Positions 1-8,371 of a stretch of DNA of 64,000 bases are shown piece by piece. The translations under genes were made by a program, and so were the position numbers. The notes beneath the pieces were generated by a model, which worked only from the letters and a program-made list of their open reading frames with translations, was not told where the DNA came from and ran no database searches. The stretch is from Meridianimarinicoccus zhengii. GTDB lineage: Bacteria; Pseudomonadota; Alphaproteobacteria; Rhodobacterales; Rhodobacteraceae. Position 1 is the stretch's first letter. Every line of letters begins with the position of its first letter. The DNA is taken from positions 17,186-81,185 of the forward strand of contig NZ_QDFI01000012.1 in the NCBI RefSeq assembly GCF_003254465.1. The letters are read 5' to 3'.

Positions 1-58
1 GAAGATCCGGCTTTTCGTCGAACACATCTCGCGATCGAGCAAGGGCATGTTCGCCTGA
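1..58 (+). CDS. LysR-family regulator, C-terminal end only (partial)
   Basis: Only the last 18 codons lie in the window, read from base 2 to the TGA at 56-58. The peptide begins KIRLFVEHIS, which resembles the last helix of LysR-type effector-binding domains (patterns like KIRAFVEHL). The gene would enter from the left and run convergently with the kinase gene at 146-1063. Nothing else can be said of its function; the family call rests on this short tail alone. Confidence 0.4.
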   Translation, partial: KIRLFVEHISRSSKGMFA

Positions 59-111
59 CCGAGCGAACTGCAGCTGGCCTGTCCGGCGGCCACCCTACGG
101 GCGAAGCCGCA

Positions 112-136
112 GTCGGGCGGTCAAGGGTCGCCCGAC
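112..136. terminator. Hairpin between two convergent genes
   Basis: GTCGGGCG (112-119) and CGCCCGAC (129-136) form a perfect 8-bp stem with a 9-base loop. It lies between the stop of the left-hand partial gene and the stop of the kinase gene, where a bidirectional terminator would be expected. There is no T-run on either strand, so it is at best a weak or Rho-assisted terminator. Confidence 0.35.
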
Positions 137-145
137 GCGGTCGCG

Positions 146-1063
146 TCAACGCGGCGTATCCGTTCGACCCGACATGATCCGGGCAAGCCGGTCGGCATCC
201 GGGAACGAAGGGACCGTGCCGAAGCCCCGAACGGTATGGGCGGCGGCAAGGGTGGCATTGGTCAGGGCGTTCTCGTCGATATCCGTGCCGCGCCGCAATG
301 CCGAACCGACGGCCACGGCCTCGAAACAGTCGCCCGCGCCGGTCACGTCCACGACATCGACAGGCCGGGCGGGCACATGCACGGTGCCGTCGCGACTGCC
401 AAGCATCGCCCCCCCGGCGCCCAAGGTAAGGATGACCTGCTCCGCCCCAGACGCCCGCAACGCGGCTATGGCGGCCTTTCCGGACAAACCTGTCAGCCCG
501 TGGGCTTCGGTTTCGTTGACAAAGAGCGCGGCCAGACCGGGGATGACCCTGGCAAACGCAGGGTCGAAAGGTGACGGGTTCAGAATGACCCGTGCCCCCC
601 GCGCGCGCGCCGCCGCCACGATGTCGACGGTGACGTCAATGTCGAGATTGCCCTGAAGCAGAAGGGCATCGCCCGCCTGCATGTCCCCGACATGCGCGGC
701 AACGTCATCGAATGTCAGGCTTCGGGCGCAGGCATTCGTGGTGACGATCACGTTCTCGCCGTTGTCCTGCGCAAGGATGATCGAGCGGTCGCTGGGGATG
801 TCGTCGCGTTCGACCAGCGCCGTATCGACCGGTTCGCCTGACAGGGCAGCCCGGATCGCAGCGCCTTGCCAGTCCGTACCGACGGCCGCGACGAAGCGCG
901 TGGGCACGCCCGTCCGCGACAGCGCGATGGCCTGGTTCGCCCCCTTGCCGCCCAGTCCGGCATGGCGCGCCTGCCCCAGGACCGACTCGCCCGCCGATGG
1001 CAGGGTCCGCACCCGGAGCACCTCGTCGATGGCGGCGTTCCCGAAGACGAATGCTCGGCGCAT
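146..1063 (-). CDS. PfkB-family carbohydrate kinase (ribokinase-like)
   Basis: A 305-residue cytoplasmic kinase of the ribokinase/PfkB family, expected to phosphorylate a sugar or nucleoside-like substrate with ATP. The N-terminal GG motif (GLGGKGANQA, near residues 37-46) and the C-terminal anion-hole/catalytic signature DVTGAGDCF with its aspartate are both present, and the length is normal for the family. The ATG at 1063 follows a GGAAAGGA ribosome-binding sequence. The gene is divergent from the LacI repressor and ABC operon starting at 1243 and shares its operator-bearing intergenic region. It most likely phosphorylates the sugar imported by that transporter. The substrate cannot be read from the sequence. 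Confidence 0.88.
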   Translation of the reverse strand: MRRAFVFGNAAIDEVLRVRTLPSAGESVLGQARHAGLGGKGANQAIALSRTGVPTRFVAAVGTDWQGAAIRAALSGEPVDTALVERDDIPSDRSIILAQDNGENVIVTTNACARSLTFDDVAAHVGDMQAGDALLLQGNLDIDVTVDIVAAARARGARVILNPSPFDPAFARVIPGLAALFVNETEAHGLTGLSGKAAIAALRASGAEQVILTLGAGGAMLGSRDGTVHVPARPVDVVDVTGAGDCFEAVAVGSALRRGTDIDENALTNATLAAAHTVRGFGTVPSFPDADRLARIMSGRTDTPR

Positions 1064-1187
1064 CTGTTGCGTCCTTTCCTGTCAACGCGGCGGTTCGGAC
1101 CATGCCGCTGCCTGAATTTCGGGCAATAGCCCCCGATCTGGCAGTCCGGTCGACACATGGCTTGACCGACCTGCGCCGCTGCTTTAG

Positions 1188-1213
1188 TAAAGCGGTTTAG
1201 TAAATGCGTTTAC
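1188..1213. promoter_or_regulatory. Two tandem LacI-type operators
   Basis: TAAAGCGGTTTA (1188-1199) and GTAAATGCGTTTAC (1200-1213) are adjacent imperfect palindromes with TAAA/TTTA arms and a central CG, typical of LacI/GalR-family operators. They lie in the divergent region between the kinase gene and the LacI-type gene, just ahead of the latter's preferred start. Binding here should repress both transcription units and the repressor itself. Inference from motif and position. Confidence 0.65.
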
Positions 1214-1242
1214 CTAAGCATCGTGCACTTGGGAAGGGGCGA

Positions 1243-2304
1243 ATGCCGGCAAGCCTGAAAGATGTCGCCCGAAAGGCGGGGCTGTCTCCGGCAACCGTGT
1301 CGCGGCACATGAACGGCACGCTCGAACTGCCCCCTGAAACGCGGGCGCGGATCGAACGCGCGGTGCGGCAACTCGGCTACCGGCCCAACCCCCACGCGCG
1401 GCGGCTGAGCCTCGGGCGGTCGGACACGATCACCCTGATCGTGCCGGACATCGCGAACCCGTTCTTCGCGACCCTCGCCGCGTCGGTCGAACGCACGGCA
1501 TCGGAACGGGGGATGATCGTGCAATTGCACGCCACCTCGAACGTGGAGGCGCGCGAGATCGCGCTGCTTGAACTCGCCACCGACAACCGTGCCGATGGCG
1601 TCGTGTTCTGCACCAATCGCAGGCCCAGTCCCGATGTTGCCACGGCGATGGCCGCCCTGCCCCGTGTCGTCGTCGTGGACGAAGCGGTTCCCGGCGCGCG
1701 CGCCCCGCAGATCTATGCGGACAACGCGCAGGGCGGTTACCTTGCGGGCCATCACCTCGCAGGATGGGGACACCGGCGCGTCGCCTATATGGGCGGCGGA
1801 CAGGCGCTCATGTCCACACGGCAGCGCGCGGAGGGGCTGGAACGCGGCCTGCGCGACGGCAGCGGCGGCGAGACGGTCGCCGTCAGGGTCATGTCAGGGC
1901 AGCACGATGTCGCGTCCGGACGCGCGCTTGCCACAGATCTGCTCGACGGGCGCGACAACGCGACGGCGATCTTCGTCGGCTCGGACGAAATCGCCATCGG
2001 CGTGATCGAAACCCTGCGCGCGCGGAACGTGCGCATCCCGCGCGACATGTCGCTCGTCAGTTTCGACGGGGCACGCGCGCTGCACCTTTACGACCCGCCG
2101 ATCACGGCGGTGCGCCAGCCCGCGCAAAGACTGGGTGCGCGGGCGGTCGAGCTGCTGCTCGACGGCGACTGGAAGGATCAGGCCCTGCCGGACCTGGTCG
2201 AATACCTGCCGGTGGACCTGATCGAACGCGCGTCCGTCGCGGCGCCGAACACGACAAGAAACGACCAACCAGAACCAGACCGACAGAGGAGTGTGACACC
2301 ATGA
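1243..2304 (+). CDS. LacI-family transcriptional repressor
   Basis: A 353-residue LacI/GalR regulator. The N-terminal helix-turn-helix (SLKDVARKAGLSPATVSRHM) is followed by the hinge and a periplasmic-binding-protein-like effector domain that should bind a sugar or its phosphate. I chose the ATG at 1243 over the one at 1204 because it follows GGAAGGGG and because 1204 lies inside the operator palindrome at 1200-1213. It is the first gene of a nine-gene operon: its stop overlaps the ATG of the binding-protein gene at 2301. It probably represses itself, the operon and the divergent kinase until the imported sugar appears. Confidence 0.92.
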   Translation: MPASLKDVARKAGLSPATVSRHMNGTLELPPETRARIERAVRQLGYRPNPHARRLSLGRSDTITLIVPDIANPFFATLAASVERTASERGMIVQLHATSNVEAREIALLELATDNRADGVVFCTNRRPSPDVATAMAALPRVVVVDEAVPGARAPQIYADNAQGGYLAGHHLAGWGHRRVAYMGGGQALMSTRQRAEGLERGLRDGSGGETVAVRVMSGQHDVASGRALATDLLDGRDNATAIFVGSDEIAIGVIETLRARNVRIPRDMSLVSFDGARALHLYDPPITAVRQPAQRLGARAVELLLDGDWKDQALPDLVEYLPVDLIERASVAAPNTTRNDQPEPDRQRSVTP

Positions 2305-3233
2305 AGACCGGACTGAAATCCGCCTTGCTCGCAACGGCGGCGACACTTGGGCTGACCGCGGGCGCGGCCGGGGCCGAGACCTTTGCGCTTGTGCAGATCA
2401 ACCAGCAGGCGCTGTTCTTCAACCAGATGAACGCGGGCGCCACCGCCGCTGCCGAAGCGGCGGGCGACGAGCTGGTGATCTTCAATGCCAACAACGACCC
2501 GGCGGCACAGAACAGCGCGATCGAGACCTATATCGCGCAGGGCGTGGACGGGATCGTCGTGGTCGCCATCGACGTGAACGGGATCATGCCCGCCGTCCAG
2601 CAGGCCGCGGACGCCGGAATTCCCGTCGTCGCAGTGGACGCGGTGTTGCCCGACGGCCCCCATGCAGCGCAGGTCGGCGTGGACAATGTCGAAGCGGGCG
2701 GCATGATCGGCGACTATTTCGTCGACTACGTGGCCAGTGACATGGGTGGCACGGCGACGCTGGGGATCGTCGGCGCGCTCAACTCCGCCATCCAGAATAT
2801 CCGGCAGGACGGGTTCGAGGCCAGCATCGAAGGGGTGGACGGCATCACCGTCGCGGGCATCGTGGACGGCCAGAACGTGCAGGACGTGGCGCTTGGCGCG
2901 GCCGAGAACCTGATCACGGCCAACCCGAACCTGAACGCGATCTATGCGACGGGCGAACCCGCGCTTCTCGGCGCCATCGCCGCCGTGGAAAGCCAGGGGC
3001 GCACCGGCGACATCAAGGTGTTCGGCTGGGATCTGACCGCGCAGGCGATCCGCGGCATCGACGCGGGCTACGTGGAGGCGGTGATCCAGCAGGACCCGGC
3101 CGAAATGGGCGCGACCGCCGTGCGCATCCTGGACGATCTCGTCGGCGGCGGCAGCACGGAGGCGGTGGTCTCCGTTCCCGTGACCATCGTCACGACCGAG
3201 AATGTCGACGACTTCCGGAGCATCTTCGAGTGA
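2301..3233 (+). CDS. Sugar ABC transporter periplasmic binding protein (RbsB-like)
   Basis: A 310-residue secreted binding protein. It starts at the ATG overlapping the lacI stop and has a clear signal peptide (positively charged MKTGLK, hydrophobic core, cleavage near AGAAGAE, about residue 25). The mature part has the type I periplasmic-binding fold of ribose/fructose binders (NANNDPAAQ, DGIVVVAIDVNG, GIPVVAVDA, YATGEPALLGA). It delivers its ligand to the ATPase (3233) and permease (4042) genes that follow in overlapping order. The ligand is unknown; the family covers pentoses, hexoses and autoinducer-2-like sugars. Confidence 0.93.
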   Translation: MKTGLKSALLATAATLGLTAGAAGAETFALVQINQQALFFNQMNAGATAAAEAAGDELVIFNANNDPAAQNSAIETYIAQGVDGIVVVAIDVNGIMPAVQQAADAGIPVVAVDAVLPDGPHAAQVGVDNVEAGGMIGDYFVDYVASDMGGTATLGIVGALNSAIQNIRQDGFEASIEGVDGITVAGIVDGQNVQDVALGAAENLITANPNLNAIYATGEPALLGAIAAVESQGRTGDIKVFGWDLTAQAIRGIDAGYVEAVIQQDPAEMGATAVRILDDLVGGGSTEAVVSVPVTIVTTENVDDFRSIFE

Positions 3234-4045
3234 TGTCCACGCAATCGCAGCACGGCGCGATTGCCGGGCCGGGGGGCGTCATGCCCTCCGGTTCCGAGTC
3301 CGCGCCAGGCATGACACCGCGCATCAGCTTGCGCGGCATCCGCATGAGCTTCGGATCGATCGAGGCACTGCGCGGTGTCGATCTTGACGTGTATCCCGGC
3401 GAATGCGTGGGGCTGATCGGCGACAACGCGGCGGGCAAGTCGACCCTGACGAAGATCATTTCCGGCACCTACGTCCCCGATGCAGGCACCATCGCGGTGG
3501 ACGGCGAAGAGGTGCGTTTCGCCAACCCCGCCGATGCCCGCGCCCGCCACATCGAGATGGTGTTCCAGGACCTCAGCCTGTGCGACCATATCGACGTGAT
3601 GGGCAACCTTTTTCTCGGCCGCGAGGTCGCGCGCTGGTCGTTCCTCGACCGTGCGACGATGAAGACCCGCGCCCGCGCCATGCTCGACGATCTCGACATC
3701 CGCATCCCGCGCCTGAACGCCCGCGTCGAAAAGCTGTCCGGCGGCCAGCGGCAGGCCATCGCCATTGCGCGCGCGGCGTCGTTCGATCCGCGGGTTCTCA
3801 TCATGGACGAACCCACATCCGCGCTCGCCGTGGCAGAGGTGGAGGCGGTGCTGCGCCTGATCAACACCCTGAAAGCGCGCGGTGTCGCCGTGATCCTCAT
3901 CACCCACCGCCTTCAGGACCTGTTCGAGGTCTGCGACCGCATCGCCGTCATGTACGAAGGCACCAAGGTCGCCGAGCGCGCCATCGCCAAGACCAGCCTC
4001 GAGGATCTCGTGAAGCTGATCGTCGGCAAGGGGGAGGCGATATGA
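3233..4045 (+). CDS. Sugar ABC transporter ATPase, single nucleotide-binding domain (FrcA-type)
   Basis: A 270-residue ABC ATPase with Walker A (GDNAAGKST), signature (LSGGQRQAIAIARA), Walker B (VLIMDEPTSAL) and switch histidine (LITHRL). It is half the size of RbsA-like double ATPases and resembles the single-domain FrcA type, so it should act as a homodimer. The ATG at 3233 shares a base with the stop of the binding-protein gene. About 30 weakly conserved residues precede the domain, so a start further inside is possible. It is translationally coupled to the permease at 4042. Confidence 0.92.
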   Translation: MSTQSQHGAIAGPGGVMPSGSESAPGMTPRISLRGIRMSFGSIEALRGVDLDVYPGECVGLIGDNAAGKSTLTKIISGTYVPDAGTIAVDGEEVRFANPADARARHIEMVFQDLSLCDHIDVMGNLFLGREVARWSFLDRATMKTRARAMLDDLDIRIPRLNARVEKLSGGQRQAIAIARAASFDPRVLIMDEPTSALAVAEVEAVLRLINTLKARGVAVILITHRLQDLFEVCDRIAVMYEGTKVAERAIAKTSLEDLVKLIVGKGEAI

Positions 4046-5055
4046 GCGTCCAGTACACCGAGCGCGGACAGGGATCCGCCATCGCCGATTTCCTGTCGGA
4101 GCATGCGCAGGTACTGTCCATCGCGGGCTTCTTCATCGTCTGCGTCGTGTTCTTTTCCGTCATGGCCAGCGCCTTCCTGACGCCGGTGAACCTGCTCAAC
4201 ATCTTGCGGCAGGCGGCGCCGATCCTGGTCGTCGCGGTGGCCATGACCTTCGTCATCATCACCGCGGGGATCGACCTGTCGGTCGGCTCGCAGGTGGCGC
4301 TCATCAACGCGGTGGCGGCAATCGCCCTGTCGGGCGGCTGGCTTCCCTGGCCGTTCGTGGTTCTGGCGATGCTGGCACTTGGCGCGCTGATCGGGCTGTT
4401 CCAGGGATGGTTCGTGGCGTATCAAGGCATTCCCGCCTTCATCGTCACGCTGGCGGGGCTGTCGATCCTGCGGGGCTTTGCGCTTTACCTGACACAGGGC
4501 TATTCCATCCCGATCCCCGACCTGCCGGGCTTTCTGTTTATCGGGCGCGGGCAGATCGGCGGCATTCCGTTCCCGGTGATCGTGTCGGTGGCCATCGCCG
4601 TACTTGGCACCGTCGTCCTGTCGCGCACCGTGTATGGCCGCCGCGTCGTCGCCACCGGCTCCAACACCGAGGCCGCGCGCCGCGCCGGGATGCCGGCGCG
4701 CGGGACCATCGCGTCGGTCTACATGCTGACGGGCATCGCCAGCGCCGTCGCGGGGCTTCTGATCGCGGCACGGCTCGGGTCCGGGTCCTCCAATGCCGCC
4801 GTGGGGTTCGAATTACAGGTGATCGCGGCGGTGGTGCTGGGGGGCACGTCGCTGTTCGGCGGGCGGGGCACGATCCTCGGCACGCTGCTGGGGGCGCTGA
4901 CCATCGCTGTCATCGGGAACGGCCTGATCCTCATGCATATCTCGCCCTTCTTCACGCAAATCGTCACCGGCACGATCATCCTGATCGCCATCTGGCTCAA
5001 CACGCGGATCTTCACCGCCAATTTCCGCTTCGGCGGCAAGCGCAGGAAGGGCTGA
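4042..5055 (+). CDS. Sugar ABC transporter permease (RbsC-like)
   Basis: A 337-residue inner-membrane permease of the ribose/xylose family (BPD_transp_2). It has roughly eight to ten hydrophobic segments and the family hallmarks TAGIDLSVGS near the start and GGTSLFGGRGT near the end. It overlaps the ATPase stop by the ATGA arrangement at 4042-4045. With the binding protein and homodimeric ATPase it forms a complete importer. The gene is followed after 2 bases by the BtpA-like gene, tying transport to the enzymes downstream. Confidence 0.93.
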   Translation: MSVQYTERGQGSAIADFLSEHAQVLSIAGFFIVCVVFFSVMASAFLTPVNLLNILRQAAPILVVAVAMTFVIITAGIDLSVGSQVALINAVAAIALSGGWLPWPFVVLAMLALGALIGLFQGWFVAYQGIPAFIVTLAGLSILRGFALYLTQGYSIPIPDLPGFLFIGRGQIGGIPFPVIVSVAIAVLGTVVLSRTVYGRRVVATGSNTEAARRAGMPARGTIASVYMLTGIASAVAGLLIAARLGSGSSNAAVGFELQVIAAVVLGGTSLFGGRGTILGTLLGALTIAVIGNGLILMHISPFFTQIVTGTIILIAIWLNTRIFTANFRFGGKRRKG

Positions 5056-5057
5056 CC

Positions 5058-5903
5058 ATGGCGCAGATATCCGACCGCCCACAGAACGCCATCCGCGAGA
5101 TTTTCGGGCGCGACAAGGCGCTGATCGGGATGATCCATTGCCCGCCCTTCCCCGGCGCGCCGCGCTATCGCGGCACGTCGCGGGACGACATCCTGTCCTT
5201 CTGCCTGCGCGATGCCGAACGGCTTGTCACGGGCGGGATGCACGGGCTGATCGTGGAAAACCACGGTGATATCCCGTTCTCCAAGCCTGACGATATCGGG
5301 CCGGAAACCTCGGCTTTCATGTCGGTCGTCGCCGACCGGATCGGGCGGGAATTCGGCGTGCCCATGGGGATCAACGTGCTGGCCAACGCGCCGATCCCGG
5401 CCTTCGCCATCGCCGCAGCGTCCGGCGCGGCCTTCATCCGCGTGAACCAGTGGGCCAACGCCTATGTCGCCAACGAGGGTTTCATGGAAGGCCGCGCCGC
5501 CGAGGCCCTGCGCTACCGCGCCCAGTTGCGGGCCGAGGGCATCCGGGTGTTCGCCGACAGCCATGTGAAGCACGGCAGCCACGCGATCACCGCCGACCGC
5601 AGCGTGACCGAACTGACCCGCGATCTGGCGTTCTTCGACGCGGACGCGGTGATCGCCACCGGCCAGCGCACGGGCGATAGCGCGGCGCTGGACGAGATCG
5701 ACACGGTGTGCGCGGCAACCCATCTGCCCGTGCTCGTGGGCTCGGGCGTGACACCCGACAACATCGTGCCGATCCTCGAACGGGTGGATGCGGTGATCGT
5801 CGCCTCGTCGCTCAAGGAAGGCGGCGTCTGGTGGAACCCGGTGGAGGCCGCCCGTGTGAGCGCCTTCGTGAAGGCCGCGCAACCCGCGTTGGAGCAGCCA
5901 TGA
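5058..5903 (+). CDS. BtpA/SgcQ-family protein
   Basis: A 281-residue protein of the BtpA family, with the diagnostic start LIGMIHCPPFPGAPRYRG and a TIM-barrel-like run of conserved segments (GMHGLIVENHGD, INVLANAPIPAFAIA, FADSHVKHGSHA, VLVGSGVTPDN). The family is named after the cyanobacterial photosystem I factor BtpA, but most bacterial members such as SgcQ sit in sugar operons. Its enzymatic activity is not established to my knowledge. Placement between a sugar importer and hydrolases suggests a cytosolic role in catabolism. Confidence 0.85.
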   Translation: MAQISDRPQNAIREIFGRDKALIGMIHCPPFPGAPRYRGTSRDDILSFCLRDAERLVTGGMHGLIVENHGDIPFSKPDDIGPETSAFMSVVADRIGREFGVPMGINVLANAPIPAFAIAAASGAAFIRVNQWANAYVANEGFMEGRAAEALRYRAQLRAEGIRVFADSHVKHGSHAITADRSVTELTRDLAFFDADAVIATGQRTGDSAALDEIDTVCAATHLPVLVGSGVTPDNIVPILERVDAVIVASSLKEGGVWWNPVEAARVSAFVKAAQPALEQP

Positions 5904-6550
5904 CCCGGATATCCGACCGGATCCTGGCCGACAACGACGCGGTTCTGTCCCGGATGCTGGACCATCCCTTCGTGCGGCAGATCGCGGCGGGCACACTGCC
6001 CGTGCAGGGCTGGCACCGCTATCTCGTCTACGAGGGCGCCTTCGTGGACACGGCGGTTTCGATCTTCGCCTATGCGACCGCCAAGGCACCCGACCTGCAC
6101 AGCAAGCGCTGGCTGATCGGGGTTCAGGATGCGCTGGTGCGCGACCAGATCCCCTATTTCGAGGACAGCTTCGCCACGCTGGGGATCGACCGCCACATAG
6201 CGATCCCACCATCGGTGCGCGCCTTCGACGACGGGATGCTCGCCATCGCGCGGGACGGCGATTTCGCAGATATCGTCACGGCGATGTTCGCCGCCGAGTG
6301 GATGTACTGGACATGGTGCAGCCGGGCCGCGGCCCATCCCATCGCGGACCCGCATATCCGCCGCTGGATCGACCTGCACGCGGATGACGGCTTCGCGGCG
6401 CAGGCACGGTGGCTGAAAGACACCATCGACCGGGTGGCAGCGCCCGCCGATCTGGCCCGCTTGAGCTCGATCTTCGGGCGGGTGACCGAACTGGAAATCG
6501 CCTTTCACGATGCGCCGCTGATCGGCATGACGGAGCCCTCCGATGCATGA
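5900..6550 (+). CDS. TenA-like protein (TenA_E type)
   Basis: A 216-residue all-helical protein of the TenA/PqqC superfamily (motifs WHRYLVYEGAFVDTAVSIFAYA and DQIPYFEDSF). Classical TenA thiaminase II carries a catalytic cysteine in the central helix; here the matching position appears to be Glu133 (MFAAEWMYW), as in the TenA_E subgroup. The gene overlaps its neighbours on both sides (ATG at 5900; next ATG at 6543), so it belongs to the sugar operon and not to a thiamine cluster. It could salvage an aminopyrimidine or act on an unrelated pathway intermediate. Confidence 0.8.
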   Translation: MTRISDRILADNDAVLSRMLDHPFVRQIAAGTLPVQGWHRYLVYEGAFVDTAVSIFAYATAKAPDLHSKRWLIGVQDALVRDQIPYFEDSFATLGIDRHIAIPPSVRAFDDGMLAIARDGDFADIVTAMFAAEWMYWTWCSRAAAHPIADPHIRRWIDLHADDGFAAQARWLKDTIDRVAAPADLARLSSIFGRVTELEIAFHDAPLIGMTEPSDA

Positions 6551-7610
6551 CACCCCCAGCCCGACCGTCGCCACCGTGACCGGCCCGGTGCCGCGCGTCG
6601 CCCTTGGCGTCACGCTGATGCACGAGCATATCCTGAACGACTGCACCTGCTGGTGGCGCGGGCGGGACCCGGATTTCGCGTCGCCCATACGCGACCTGCC
6701 GGTCAGCGCGTCGATCCTGTCGCAACTCAAGCATGACCCTTTCGCCAGCCGCGACAATTGCGGGCTGGACGACGAAGCGATGGCCGTGGCCGAACTGCTG
6801 AAGTTCCGGGCCGAAGGCGGTGGCACCGTGCTCGACCCAACGTGCCGCGGCATCGGCCGGTCGCCCGAAGCGCTGGTGCGGATCGCGCAGGCGACCGGGC
6901 TGAACATCGTGATGGGGTCGGGGTACTACCTGCACTCGTCCCACCCGCCGGAACTGGCCGCCATGACGGCCGAGGACATCGCGGCTGAACTGGTCCACGA
7001 ACACCGCCGCGGGGTCGGGCCGGAGCATGTGCCCATCGGCATCATCGGCGAGATCGGCGTGAGCGCCGATTTCACGTCCGAAGAACGCAAGAGCCTGCGC
7101 GGCGCGGCCATCGCGGCGCTGGACACGGGCCTGCCGCTGATGATTCACCTGCCGGGCTGGGAACGGCTCGCGCATGACGTTCTGGACGCGGTCGCCGGCG
7201 AGGGACAGCCGCTCGACCGGGTAATCCTGTGCCACATGAACCCGTCCTGGGACGATGGCGATTACCAGCGGTCGCTGGCCGACCGGGGTGCCTTCCTTGA
7301 ATACGACATGATCGGGATGGACTACTGGTACGACGACCAGCAGGTGCAATGCCCGTCCGACGCCGATTGTGCTGCGGCCATCGCGGCGCTGGCGCGCGGC
7401 GGGTATCTCGACCGTTTGCTGCTGTCGCAGGACGTGTTCCTGAAGATGATGCTGACCGCGTTCGGCGGCAACGGCTACGCCCATGTGCAGCGCCACTTCC
7501 TGCCCCGGCTTCTGCGGGCCGGGCTGAGCGAGGCCGATCTCGACCGGCTCATGATCGCCAATCCCGCCGCCGCCCTGTGCGCCTATACAACACCGGAGAC
7601 GACACCATGA
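6543..7610 (+). CDS. Phosphotriesterase-family metal-dependent hydrolase
   Basis: A 355-residue amidohydrolase-superfamily TIM barrel of the phosphotriesterase-like group. All expected binuclear-metal ligands can be placed: His27 and His29 (MHEHI), a bridging Glu170 (IGEIGV) where classical phosphotriesterase has a carboxylated lysine, His202 (MIHLPG), His231 (CHMNPS) and Asp297 (LSQDVF). Members with this layout are often lactonases or phosphate-ester hydrolases, so a sugar lactone is a reasonable substrate guess. The start overlaps the TenA-like gene by 8 bases and its stop overlaps the next ATG. Confidence 0.88.
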   Translation: MHDTPSPTVATVTGPVPRVALGVTLMHEHILNDCTCWWRGRDPDFASPIRDLPVSASILSQLKHDPFASRDNCGLDDEAMAVAELLKFRAEGGGTVLDPTCRGIGRSPEALVRIAQATGLNIVMGSGYYLHSSHPPELAAMTAEDIAAELVHEHRRGVGPEHVPIGIIGEIGVSADFTSEERKSLRGAAIAALDTGLPLMIHLPGWERLAHDVLDAVAGEGQPLDRVILCHMNPSWDDGDYQRSLADRGAFLEYDMIGMDYWYDDQQVQCPSDADCAAAIAALARGGYLDRLLLSQDVFLKMMLTAFGGNGYAHVQRHFLPRLLRAGLSEADLDRLMIANPAAALCAYTTPETTP

Positions 7611-8371
7611 CGAAACTGCTTCTCGTGGGCGAAAGCTGGGTCAGCGCCGCGACCCATTACAAGGGCTTCGACCAGTTCGGCAGCACGACCTTCCACACCG
7701 GCGCGGACCGCTTCGTCGAAGGCATGGCCCGTGCGGGCATCGACGTGACCTACATGAAGGCCCACGAGGCGGCGGAGGCATTCCCCTATACCGCCGAAGA
7801 CCTGTCCGCGTGGGACGTGGTGATGCTGTCGGATATCGGGGCGAACACGCTGCTGCTGCCGCCAGCGGTCTGGCTGCGCGGAGAGCGTGTACCCAACCGG
7901 CTGAAAGCGATCGAGGCTTACGTGCGCGGCGGCGGCGGGCTAATCATGGTCGGCGGCTACCTGACCTTTCAGGGCATCGACGGGCGCGGGCGCTGGCACC
8001 GCACCCCGGTCGAATCCGCGCTGCCCGTGACCTGCCTGCCCGTGGACGACCGGGTCGAATTGCCCGAGGGCGCGGTGCCCGAGGTGGTGACACCCGGCCA
8101 TCCGATCCTGTCCGGCGTCCCGTCCGACTGGCCCTACCTGCTGGGCGTGAACGAGATCGTGCCGAAGGCCGAGGGCGCGGAGGTCGTGCTGCGCCTGCCC
8201 GCGGATCAAGGCGGCCTGCCGCTGCTCGTCACGGGTCAGCACGGCGCGGGCCGGTCGGTCGCATGGGCGTCCGACATGAGCGAACACTGGCTGCCGAAAC
8301 CGTTCCTCGACTGGCCGGGCTATGACGCGCTGTTTGCCAACATGGTCCGCTGGGCCGCCGACGGGACCTGA
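7607..8371 (+). CDS. GATase1-like protein (putative glutamine amidotransferase fold)
   Basis: A 254-residue cytosolic protein resembling the putative glutamine amidotransferase/GATase1-like family found in sugar operons. Visible segments are LLLVGESWVSAATHYKGFDQ, VVMLSDIGANT and a flavodoxin-like GGGGLIMVGGYLTFQG. The cysteine nucleophile expected in a true glutaminase triad is not in its usual strand-loop position, so it may instead be a ThuA-like hydrolase. It is the last gene of the operon, starting inside the stop of the phosphotriesterase-like gene. Confidence 0.72.
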   Translation: MTKLLLVGESWVSAATHYKGFDQFGSTTFHTGADRFVEGMARAGIDVTYMKAHEAAEAFPYTAEDLSAWDVVMLSDIGANTLLLPPAVWLRGERVPNRLKAIEAYVRGGGGLIMVGGYLTFQGIDGRGRWHRTPVESALPVTCLPVDDRVELPEGAVPEVVTPGHPILSGVPSDWPYLLGVNEIVPKAEGAEVVLRLPADQGGLPLLVTGQHGAGRSVAWASDMSEHWLPKPFLDWPGYDALFANMVRWAADGT

